The translations under genes were made by a program, and so were the position numbers. The notes beneath the pieces are model-generated. The model ran no database searches and was not told where the DNA came from. It worked only from the letters and a program-made list of their open reading frames with translations. A stretch of DNA of 64,000 nt from NCBI GenBank assembly GCA_903813345.2, contig CAIIXF020000002.1, positions 32,876,109 through 32,940,108 of the forward strand, read 5' to 3'. Positions 13,001 through 22,789 of the stretch are shown here, one piece after another. The stretch is from Owenia fusiformis. Lineage: Eukaryota > Annelida > Polychaeta > Sabellida > Oweniidae. Position 1 is the stretch's first letter. Every line of letters begins with the position of its first letter.

Positions 13001-14389
13001 GTGGGTCGGGACGTGGGTACGAGGCACTAGGTTTTTATACAAAGCCTTGAATATACGAGAGTACAGGAATGCATAGTATATAATAAACAATTACACATGA
13101 AAACATGGAGACTGGTATCCATGTCGTGTATTCAAAAAATTTGTACAGACACCATCATCAAGAATTTTAGAGTTGTTCAGACACCATCATTTTCCGAAAC
13201 GAAAAACAGTCATATCTCAAATAATATGCGTCCTCTGCTTGTCAATTTAGGTTCATTTGAAAGACTGAGATAGTATACATAAGTGGGGAGAAACTTGACG
13301 CTGTTAACAAAATATAAATATGAAAAATATTCATTTATCTGGCTTAACCGAGAAAATCGTACAGCTTGTTCAGACACCATCAATTACGAAGGTCATGTGA
13401 TGACAATCCCCACCGTGAGCATTAAGTCAATGGAAGTTTGGACCAAGCAAATCAAAGACAATCAAGGGAGACATCTATTATGCAAGCTTTATTCAGCTTT
13501 ATCCAGCTATTTAGAAACTACATGTATATACTATTAGACTTCATGGCAAGTTTTATTTTAATATCATATTTCAGAATAGTCGTGAAGTTTAAAGCAGGGG
13601 ACATAGGTACAATCATATGTTTGAAGTCATATAAGGTTTTGCCATGGTAACAGATATTTTCACAAAAATTCATTAAAGGTGAAGGCCATGTCATGGTGGT
13701 GACTAAATAAATAAAATACAATGCTTGTGCATTTTCAGATATAGATGTCAGCATGTACCTTTGCAATCTGAACGTATTGGGTGAACACATCCTTGCGTCC
13801 AGGAATCAAACCAGAGACCATCCTCACAAGTCCATTCTGTGGCTTCACCCTCCCAACAGTTGTAAAAGCGGGTGCAATCTGTCTCATGGGCAAATCCCCC
13901 ATCAATTGGGTTTCCATCAATGTCAACTGGGCATTCAAACTGGCCCCTTACAGCAGTGACAAATGCTAAAATACAAAACTAACAAAAATGTAATTGAGCA
14001 ATTGCAATAAATGAGAAATTGAAAATGACAATAGTTAACCATTGTATTGAAGAGAGAGACAGGCAATAATACACTCACTTGAGAGATTTAAGATATTCCC
14101 ACAATGTTGAAAAAATCAGGAAATATAATTCCAACAACTGATCACGAAATGCAACAACATTTTGAATTACATGTACAGTGTGTAGTCAACAAGATTTATA
14201 AGTATCAACAAATTAAATGTGAAAATATCATGCCCATTTCATTAATTATTAGTAAATTTCCTTCAACATTTAACATTTTACTTAACTTTATTTCAAATTT
14301 TGACAACTTTGTCAAATAAGGGTCTTACTTATGTTTTTTCATTGTCAAATTTTCCATTGTCACTTACCAAAGAATATCAATAGTTTCAT
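7040..14389 (-). CDS. Secreted chitin-binding (CBM14) Cu/Zn superoxide dismutase, paralogue B
   Basis: Six coding exons on the minus strand: 14389-14368, 13965-13759, 9315-9224, 8683-8505, 8206-8083, 7147-7040. They give 243 residues in frame. Signal peptide MKLLIFFAFVTAVRG; CBM14 domain at about residues 16-76 with six cysteines and aromatic FYNCW; Cu/Zn SOD domain at about 90-243. Ligands by alignment to SOD1: His134, His136, His151 and His210 (copper); His151, His159, His168 and Asp171 (zinc). Asp214 matches the metal-bridging Asp124, Arg232 the active-site Arg143, and Cys145/Cys235 the conserved disulphide. It should convert superoxide to peroxide and oxygen outside the cell, held on chitin. 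An NGT sequon lies in the electrostatic loop. The second intron is swollen to 4.4 kb by the element at 10302-13417. AATAAA follows the stop (7029-7034). Confidence 0.93.
8773..9077. mobile_element. Mariner-like MITE (TA target), 305 bp
   Basis: Flanked by TA at 8771-8772 and 9078-9079. Terminal inverted repeats start CAGGGTGAGCCAAAA, and similarity between the two arms continues inwards through a shared GCATGGGTTTAA block. It is non-autonomous and sits in an intron of paralogue B. Confidence 0.8.
9309..9572. repeat. Two direct copies of a 130-bp intronic segment
   Basis: The segment from AGCTAAAAGCAAAA to TTAGGACATATGGCTCC is repeated almost exactly. A single diverged copy is present at the same intron position of paralogue A (about 3652-3780), so this is a local tandem duplication in B only. 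Confidence 0.7.
10302..13417. mobile_element. 3.1-kb inverted-repeat DNA transposon with CACGGTG-type ends
   Basis: Ends are CACGGTAGGGATTGTCATCA on the left and CACGGTGGGGATTGTCATCA on the right (reverse complement). A 5-bp direct repeat AGCAT flanks them (10297-10301 and 13418-13422). Each arm carries three copies of GATGGTGTCTGAACAA or GATGGTGTCTGTACAA, a pattern typical of subterminal transposase-binding sites. A second pair of inverted blocks (about 11545-11640 and 12960-13050; CCACGTACGTG, CTTTGAAGGGTTCAA) lies further in. No transposase frame is seen in the centre, so it is non-autonomous. Five-base duplications and a CAC-starting heptamer recall Transib/ProtoRAG-type elements, but this is only a resemblance. 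Confidence 0.82.
10472..10865. mobile_element. 394-bp MITE nested in the left arm of the 3.1-kb element
   Basis: Terminal inverted repeats AAGGACGATTCTCGGTTTGG are identical for over 20 bp, flanked by TA (10470-10471 and 10866-10867). The right arm of the host element (about 13240-13252) lacks the insertion, so this is a later insertion. Inside are two direct copies of a block containing ATTATCCCTGCTTC or GTTATCCCTGCTTC. Confidence 0.8.
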
Positions 14390-14469
14390 GTTAGCCAGAG
14401 TGAAGCCTGGGTTGCAGTATTTGTTAACAGAGCACATTAATGGTGCATTAATTAAAATATATTTAAGAA

Positions 14470-14521
14470 TTTTGACCTAGCATGACCAAGATATCAATGA
14501 GAATACTCCATATGGCCTGAA
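14470..14521 (-). promoter_or_regulatory. Conserved promoter block of paralogue B
   Basis: On the minus strand it reads GGCCATATGG, then TTGATATCTTGG, then CTAGGTCA, about 80-130 bp upstream of the start at 14389, matching the block upstream of paralogue A. It lies only about 175 bp from the 2.3-kb transposon at 14697. I do not see the block upstream of paralogue C. Confidence 0.4.
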
Positions 14522-14696
14522 GCCCTCAAGTCCATTGGACTCTTTTATTTTTGCAGCGGTTCAAGGTGGAACACGTGAAACAAATTATTATTAGTTTAAG
14601 GTCGATATAAAGATGGCAGATGTGTAGTCCATATGTCGATTTTCTCTAGATATCTGTAGAAGTGATATACTGTTCTGCAATTTTTTTCTATCACCC

Positions 14697-17018
14697 CAGG
14701 GCCGTCAGATGGGGGGGGGGGTGCGATGGGTGCGACCGCACCCCCTTTGTCAACCCCCAAAAAGAATTTGAAAAAAAAAATTGAAAATATTTTTTTTTGA
14801 AATATTTTCATTGACTCATACACTTTGAAAGTACCCAAAAAGCACCAAATAGCATCTTAAAATTGTAAAATTTTCTAGGGGTATTGGCCACCCCTCACGC
14901 CCCCCACAAAACGATGGAAAAGTTCTAAAGGATAGGTATAGATATGGAGAACTGAATTCAACAATGTTTTTCTCTTAAACCAATCATTGAAAACATTCTG
15001 TAAAATAACATGGTATTTTATGTAATGTTGGCTGATTGACAACAATTTAATGCGAAAATTATTTAGAAATATTTTATATAACTGTTTTTGTTAACATTTT
15101 TTGTTTTTTTAGCCTAATTGTTTTTGCTCCTTTCTACCAATTCTTGAGAATGAAATAAAATGTCTTTTCGAACCTTGTTGGAACAAATTAGCATATACAA
15201 CATGTTTTTAGACCTCTCAATATTAAAGTTATACAAAGGAATTTTGGGTTGATTTTAAAAAAGTATTCAAAAAATTAAAACAAAATCCCCCAAAAATAGA
15301 TAATAAAAATCAAGAAAAAACTTTTATTTCATTAACAAGATACTTTTTTAAAATCAACCAAAATTTATTTTGTACAATAACAATATTGAGAGACCTAAAC
15401 ATGTTGTGTTTATGTCGTTTTGTTCCAATGAGGTTCGGAAAGATGTTTCATTTCACTCTGGAAACATGATACCAAGAACAAAACAAGTGTTTGATGTGTT
15501 TTTTAAAACAATATAGATGAAAGTATGTATATCTATTTCAAATCATATTGCTACCATTCAAAAGATGGCCATTGAATTGACAATTTGTAAGATTTTCAGA
15601 AATTTTTGATGACTGGTTTAAGAGAAACGTGTGTTCAAAAAGTTCGCCATATCGATACCCATTCTTTATTTTAGTGTTTTGTCTCAGACACTTTAAAAGT
15701 GCCCAGACATCATCAAATAGCTCCTTGATATAGTTAGTGTTTCTGGGGGACTAACACTTGCTCCCCCTCTTGCATCTTGCACTTGCATCCCCATCCCACC
15801 TCCCCCTCTGGCGCCCCCCCCCCCCCTTGACCCCCCCCCAAAAAAAATAAAATTGGATAAAAGTTGTGATTTTCTCAAATTCTTTAATTGACTCATACAC
15901 TTTGAAAGTGCCCAGAAAGCACCAAATAGCGTCGGAAAATTGTAGAATTTTCTAGGGGAAGTGGGCCACCCCTCACACCCCAAACAAAACAATGGAAAAG
16001 TTCTGAATTTGTTTTATGTATTGTCTCAGACACTTTTAAATTGCCCAGACATCATCAAATAGCTCCTTGATATAGTTAATGATTCTGGGAGACTAACACT
16101 TACTCGCCCTCTGGTATCCTCACTCCACCTCCCCCTCTGGCAGCCCCCCCCCCTTGACACCCCCCAAAAAAATTGAAAAGGAAATTAAGATTTTTCAAAT
16201 TTTCTATTGACTCATACGCTTTGAAAGTGCCAAGAAAGCACCAAATAGCATGTTAAAATTGTAAAATTTTCTTGGGAAATAAGCACTTTTAGGCACAGAC
16301 ACTTTTAAAGTGCCAAGACTTCATCGAATAGCACCTTGATATTGTAAATGTTTCTGGGGGACTGATATGGGGGACAAACACTTGGTCCACCTCTGGCACC
16401 CCAACCCCACCTCTGGCACCCCTCCCTCCCCTTTGACACTCCCAAAATTTGAATTTGAATGTTTTTATTGACTAATACACTTTAAAAGTGCCCAGAAGCA
16501 CCAAATATCATCTTTAAATTTTAAAATTTTCTAGGAGAGTTAGCCACCCCTCACATCCCCCACAAAACAAAAGAAAATATTCTGAATTTCATTTTTAACT
16601 GTGCAGACATCATCAAATAGCACCTTGGTATGATCAATGTGGGGACAACCCCTTGCTCCCCCTCTGGCACCCCACCCAACTTCACCCTCTCATCCTTTTT
16701 GACACCCCCAAAAGAATTTGAAAAAAAATTCACATTTTTCTTATTGACTCATACACTTTGAAAGTGCCCAGAAAGCACCAAATAGCATCTCAAAACTGTA
16801 CAATTTTCTAGGGGGAGTGGACCACTCCTCACACCCCCCACAAAACAATTGGAACGTTTTGAAGTTGCACTTGTTAATTCCAAACCGATCAAGGGAGTAA
16901 CCGACCCCCCCCCCCCTCTGACTTACGCGATTTGATTTACGCAGCAAAAAAATGACAATTTTATATTCTCTTTAGTAAAAACCGCACCCCCCTTGGAGAA
17001 AAGTGTCTTACGGGCCTG
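14697..17018. mobile_element. 2.3-kb DNA transposon with internal tandem repeats, 5-bp TSD CACCC (copy 1)
   Basis: Left end CAGGGCCGTCAGATG, right end (inverted) CAGGCCCGTAAGACA, flanked by CACCC at 14692-14696 and 17019-17023. The interior is a run of roughly 260-320-bp units, each with an ACTTTGAAAGTGCCCAGAAA half and an ACTTTTAAAGTGCCCAGACA half plus C-rich tracts. There is no transposase. A second copy is at 37615-39222, and short relatives with similar ends are at 20063, 25020 and 55017. It sits between paralogues B and C. Confidence 0.85.
14928..15666. mobile_element. 739-bp foldback MITE nested in the 2.3-kb element
   Basis: Inverted arms start AAGGATAGGTATAGATATGG on the left and AAGAATGGGTATCGATATGG on the right (reverse complement), flanked by TA (14926-14927 and 15667-15668). 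The matching position in the copy at 37615 (about 37875) is uninterrupted, which gives an empty site. Confidence 0.75.
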
Positions 17019-17176
17019 CACCCTATACCTGTATGCAAATTCTATAAATTCTGCATTAAATGTTAGATCATTCAAATTTTTCGCTCTTGAGGGGCAACAT
17101 TTTAGGAGGCCTGGTAGGTGGTAAAATACAACAAAGTGAAAAATATATGTATAGTATTCATTCTTAAACTGATTTA

Positions 17177-19383
17177 TTAAAAGTCATCAGCCATGATAAC
17201 ACAACAAGCAAGTCTCGCGCCAGCATTTCCATTTATCAGACTTGTGCCATTTCCCAAGCCATAATCGTCATATGTTGCGTGGACCTGTAGGCAAATTATT
17301 GTAAATTTCCATTATAGATTCCTTTTCAATACATTTCAAAATATATTTCTCTGGGGGGACATGCAAGTTGAACATATGTTTTGGGCACTTTTATATTCTT
17401 TATGTTTGGGTCTTCACCAATCACTATAACCCATTATATATGGAAAGGTACTTACAACTATAGCGCGACCAATGATGTAGTTAGGGTTGACAGGAAGTAA
17501 ACTGATCATGTCATCAACTATTACCATGGAGACACTTCCTGTTGTATCTTCCTCAATGTTCCCAAGATCTCCCACATGTCTAAAACATGTAGAAAAATCC
17601 AAATAATGGATGTAGGATATTCTGGTAAATATGCAATGAGGGATGACAATTTGTCTCAAAGTTGCGCTGTATTCAATATTGTGTGACCAACCTTCTTTAT
17701 ATCGCAAATACTGCCATTGAAATAGTTCTAGTTTTTCCATGATATTGAATCCCTTGCATTTGATGACATGTGGGACATTATGCAAGATTCATACACCATA
17801 CTATTAAACATTATAATACAGCATATTTACTTGAAAACTACTCCCAACATTCTGAATCACTCACCTTTCATCAGACGCAGGTGACCCATGATTGCTTGAC
17901 ATAGGATTAAAATGGCCACCAGTAGCAGCACAACCGCCCTCTATACTCCCTTCTGTATGGACGTGCATTCCATGTAACAACTCACCATCATTTGGATCAA
18001 ATCCCCGGAGTTGAACATAAATGTCGCTGACTCCCCCAGTTTTCTTATAACATAGAGAATGGATAAACATGTTTTAGGAAATCTATTTGAGCAAGTTTTC
18101 AAATTACAGGGCCAATAGTGCCTAGGCGTATGCCCTGTACTACTGTATTGTATGACGTATTATCATGAAATAAAGAAAACATATGAAAGAAAAGTTTTCA
18201 AAATGAGCCTTCAGTTTACATTACTGAACCTCAAATTAATACTGAAGCAAGTTGTCCTTTTCATAAATAAATTTCATTTTTCTGTAATCGGAAACTTTTT
18301 TCTGCTTAATTATAAACTGTAAATATAAAGCATATCATTGTTCAAACCAACCCCTTATACATAAGCAGAAATGTTCCACTTACATTCTGTCTGAATTGGA
18401 GACCACCAAATATCTGCTGGCCTTCATTAGGATCATTGGAAACGATGTCACAGTATGCAAAGTTGAACTCTTCCTCTGTAAAATACAAGTTCATTACCCG
18501 CATAATATATGGTCACCCTGTAGATTTTATATTTTGGCCCACTCTGTACAATTGTATCTATGAACCACATAATATACATTTTATTTTGTCACTTTGTTTC
18601 CTAATATTTCAGTTGTTTCTCAATGACTGCATTTTTCATATCATGTTACAATCAGAATCAAATACATAATCTACACCCAAAGGCATTCCAGTGCCATCTA
18701 TACTGATAATACATCCTACAACTCATGCCTTTTCATTTACATTAACCAATTTGATATTTCAATTATTCTGAAATTCATTTCAGATTTCCTGCAAAACATT
18801 TCAACTGAATTTAGGCGATTATAAAGCAGTGACCAATGCACAGCCTATAAGCAAATGCAGTGTTTTAAGTTAACTCCTCTAAAAATCCGACAGCAACTAA
18901 AATACATGTTTGATGTAAGTTTGTGATGTCATAATATACCTTTGCAATCAGACTCGATTGGGTTAACACAGCTCATCGACCATGAATCGAACCAGAGACC
19001 ACCCTCACAAGACCATTCTACAGGATCGCCTAACCAACAATTATAATATCGGGCGCAGTCTGTCTCGTGTGGGTAGTTTCCATCAATAGGGACTCCATCA
19101 ATGTCTACTGGGCATTCGAACTGGCCACTTACAACATTAACAAATGCTGTAATAAGATGCAATACAACATTGGCTTTCAAGAGAAATCTAGGTACATACA
19201 GTTCAAAAATAATCCAAGTATTAAAATGAGCTAAAAAATTAAAAACAAATTTAAAAACAAAATTAAAAATTAAACAACAGAATAGCCTACATGTCATTAT
19301 ATATGTTACTTGAGATAAAAATAATTACAAAATGTACACTAAATTATGTAAATAGACTTACCTAGAAAACTGAATAATTTCAT
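17177..19383 (-). CDS. Secreted chitin-binding (CBM14) Cu/Zn superoxide dismutase, paralogue C
   Basis: Six coding exons on the minus strand: 19383-19362, 19146-18940, 18475-18384, 18043-17865, 17579-17456, 17284-17177. They give 243 residues in frame, with exon lengths identical to paralogue B. Signal peptide MKLFSFLAFVNVVSG; CBM14 domain with six cysteines (FEC, TDC, YNC, WSC, MSC, SDC); SOD domain with HVH (134, 136), GGHF, NHG, RHVGDLGN, VHATYDDYG and GARLACC, so all copper and zinc ligands, the metal-bridging Asp and the active-site Arg are present. It is the most compact member (2.2 kb) and the most divergent in sequence, while A and B are closer to each other. AATAAA overlaps the stop codon. 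Extracellular superoxide dismutation on chitin is inferred. Confidence 0.92.
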
Positions 19384-20062
19384 TTTAGCCAAAGACAAAA
19401 ATGAGATATTTTAGTACAATAGCGGTAAAGGGGTATTCCAAAAAGTGACTTGGCTCGTTTGAAACACAGTATCATGGGAAAACTGCATGTGTTTCAAGCA
19501 CTTGACTTCATTGAGAACTATATATCAGAATGCCTAGGGGGTTCACTGCACATGTTGTTTGAAAAGACGGGACTCATTCTGGACCTAAATCTTGTCAGGA
19601 TCCTAGGCTAGACCATCAAATATCAACATGTTACCATATGAACAAGTTTAATATGAAACCCAGATGCATTTACTATGAAGTAACTTCATTGAAGTTCCAT
19701 AGCAATACCAAAAGGTACACCATTTGAGCAGAAAATTATTATCGGGATTTGTATACGAGGAACCCCCAGGGATCAGTTTGATTAATTTTAAATCTGTTTG
19801 GATGCATATATATAAAGTCTTATATTTTTATTACAGCACATCGTTTCCATCAAAAGCATTAAGTCTTGGATGTAGAATGACAGGGAGAGTAGGACAAAAA
19901 ACGTGTGTAGGCAATTTACAATAAAGATTTGACCAACTTTTATACAAGCATTCATATAACAGGTTTTACTGTATATACAGAAATATGACAGATGTCAAAA
20001 ACAAACATTATTCATAAGTTATAAATGCTGATAAAAAATAATATGGCACAGATATAAAACTT

Positions 20063-20229
20063 CAGGCCCGTAGCCAGGGGGGGGGGCTCTTTCAAAATCA
20101 TACGGTTTTTCACCATTCTGAGCACTTTTCAAGTGATTTTGTCCTTATTTGGGCCAAAGTTGTCTGAAGTATACCCCCTGTAACTTTTTAAAAAGTGAAC
20201 CCTCCTAGGCAATCCTGGCTGCGGGCCTG
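20063..20229. mobile_element. 167-bp MITE of the CAGGCCCGTAGCC family, TSD AACTT
   Basis: Ends CAGGCCCGTAGCCAGG and CCTGGCTGCGGGCCTG are inverted repeats, flanked by AACTT at 20058-20062 and 20230-20234. The interior shares CACCATTCTGAGCACTTTT with copies at 25020, 53578 and 55017. Confidence 0.85.
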
Positions 20230-20350
20230 AACTTTGATATGTTTTACCATATACACAAAAATATATTTTATAACTCATGAAAACTAATCAAAAACATTTT
20301 ATATAAATGGATATGAATTTGACCTTCATGTATATTGGACTTTTGATTGT

Positions 20351-21066
20351 AAAGGTCCATGTGCAGTATGGCAAGTGATTTTAGACGGTCATATCTTTCA
20401 CCATGAGTATTTTCTGGGTATAAATACAGTGGTTTTTATTAAAACAATATGTTTTCTTTAAAGTGAAGTCTCCATGACAGTAAAATATCAATCCAACTCT
20501 CTGAAAAATTATGGATTAGGACCCCACATTGTCACTTTTCTAAAAATGTAAGGCTTATTTTCTAAAAAGAGGATCTTGTTTTTCTCATTTTAAATGTATA
20601 AAAAGTTTCTTCTAAACTATATCAATAACTTCTGAAAAGGGGATGGGTATTGAAATGCGATAAAGTTAAAAACCACATTTTCCATGTTATTTTCCCATAG
20701 GGAAAACTCATGCTATCCATTGTTTTCAGCATGATTTTGGTCATCAAAGATTGATATCTTCAAAACTAGACTTTCAATACTATTCTACTTTTGAGATGTT
20801 TTAGACCCCTTGTTGAATAATCTTTTCATGCAATAAAAATTAGAAAAAGAAGATCCTCTTTTGAGCAAATAAATTCAACATTTTGAAAAAATTGTTGACA
20901 TCTGTAATTTTTCGAATTGTTCGATTGATATTTTTATCATCATGGGGACTTCACTTGAAAGAAAACATGTTGATTTAATAAAAACTACTATATTTATGCC
21001 CAGAAAGTCCTCATGGTGAAAGATATGACTGTCTAAAATCACTTGCCATACTGCACATGTACCTTT
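20351..21066. mobile_element. 716-bp foldback element
   Basis: The ends AAAGGTCCATGTGCAGTATG and AAAGGTACATGTGCAGTATG (inverted) begin arms of about 190 bp that include TGGCAAGTGATTTTAGACGG and ATATCTTTCACCATGAG. No coding frame and no certain target-site duplication. It lies upstream of paralogue C. Confidence 0.7.
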
Positions 21067-21179
21067 GATTGCTTTCTGTTGGATAATATAGAAAATTGTA
21101 AAAAATATGAGAAGATAGATAAGGTCTTAATCAATAATTAATTAATAATGAGATGGCCTATATAATAATAACAAGACAT

Positions 21180-21905
21180 TAACATGCAAAATGTCGCCAT
21201 CATTTGTTACAGATGCCAACCACCAAACAATGTACACAAAAAATGTAGAGTATAATATTCGACAATATGTCACCACTTCTGATGGTCATATACAAGGCAT
21301 TAACATGCAAAATGTCACTGCCTGTCACTTGTAACTGATGCTGACTGCCGAGCACGAACTGCCAAACCCCAGCAGCCAAATGCCAAGCACCATCCATAAA
21401 AAGTTGAAAACTATAACAATATGTCACCACTTCTGATGGTGATATACAAGGCATTAACATGCAAAATGTCACTGCCTGTCACTTGTAATTGATGCTGACT
21501 GCCGAGCATGAACTGCCAAACCCCAGCAGCCAAATGCCAAGCACCATCCACAAAAAGTTGAAAACTATAACAATATGTCACCACTTCTGATGGTGATATA
21601 CAAGGCATTAACATGCAAAATGTCACTGCCTGTCACTTGTAATTGATGCTGACTGCCGAGCATGAACTGCCAAACCCCAACAGCCAAATGCCAAGCACCA
21701 TCCATAAAAAGTTGAAAACTATAACAATATGTCACCACTTCTGATGGTGATATACAAGGCATTAACATGCAAAATGTCACTGCCTGTCACTTGTAATTGA
21801 TGCTGACTGCCGAGCATGAACTGCCAAACCCCAACAGCCAAATGCCAAGCACCATCCATAAAAAGTTGAAAACTATAACAATATGTCACAACTTCTGGTG
21901 GTGAC
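21180..21905. repeat. 154-bp tandem repeat, about 4.5 units
   Basis: Units start near 21257, 21411, 21565 and 21719 and are almost identical (AACAATATGTCACCACTTCT, GCATTAACATGCAAAATGTC, ACTGCCAAACCCCA). Diverged single copies of the same family occur at about 25755-25865, 27259-27375 and 60183-60310. It lies between the SOD array and the 3' end of CCDC22. Long minus-strand frames through it only reflect the repeat. Confidence 0.85.
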
Positions 21906-22789
21906 ATAATAAATTTGTGACTGTTAATATATAATAAATGTCTAGATTTTTATATAAATAATTGATTTATTGTTATATATGAGTATAAAATCATTTGTGT
22001 CCTAGTCATGTACTTGTCTTTTATTTGATTAATAAAGCAGCGCATAGGAAGACTCTAAGTTAGAATAGACTCTAATCATGTGTAACCATGGCAACAGACT
22101 GGCCTGTCACACCATGTAACAAGCAACACTGTATTTGATCTTAAATAATGCTGTATGCACAAAACTATTGATAATCTCTTGTATAGATACACAAACTCAC
22201 TTATTTTGTGAGTGTTAGTGAACTAAACATAGAGTCCATGATAGAAAATACATGAGTTCATTATATAATTTACTATGTAAGTTGATTACATTGTTATAAA
22301 AATTACAGTTTAATTCATGATAAATAAATGTACTAGGGATGTTCCTTACAACGAAGTGTTTATCGTATCTGACTGCTAATATTGGCACGCTGTTTGTTCC
22401 TCTTAATATAATCAAAGACATCATCTAATCTCACTGTCAATAAAAAAGCCTGTGAATGTTTTGTTTGTTTATTGTTCAGCTGTGTAATGTTTTTGTTATT
22501 AATCCATTCTTTCCATTCCATTTCTCTGTATTTCATGTTTTGACTCATAACTGTTCTCACTGGTATTGCGTAAATGTCATCTGCTTATGGATATAACTCT
22601 CCCATTACTCTTGTAAATTTGAATGAGTGGATAATTTTCTTACATTTCTATACAATTAAGACTGTTCTCTATATGTCTGTTTACTTTATTTCTTGCTGAT
22701 TCCACTCTTAACCTCTTAATTTTTCATTTCAAAAAAAGACCACCATGACATACAGTCCACAGTCTTTATAAGAATGTCAGTATTTCAGT
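21906..22789. other. Intergenic gap between SOD array and CCDC22
   Basis: AT-rich. A palindromic RFX-like word GTAACCATGGCAAC is at 22082-22095. Short open frames at 22215-22560 have no recognisable domain. I see no gene. Confidence 0.5.

Noticed and set aside
21200-21907. Repeated minus-strand frames containing MTFCMLMPCISPSEVV
   Set aside because: Products of the 154-bp tandem repeat.
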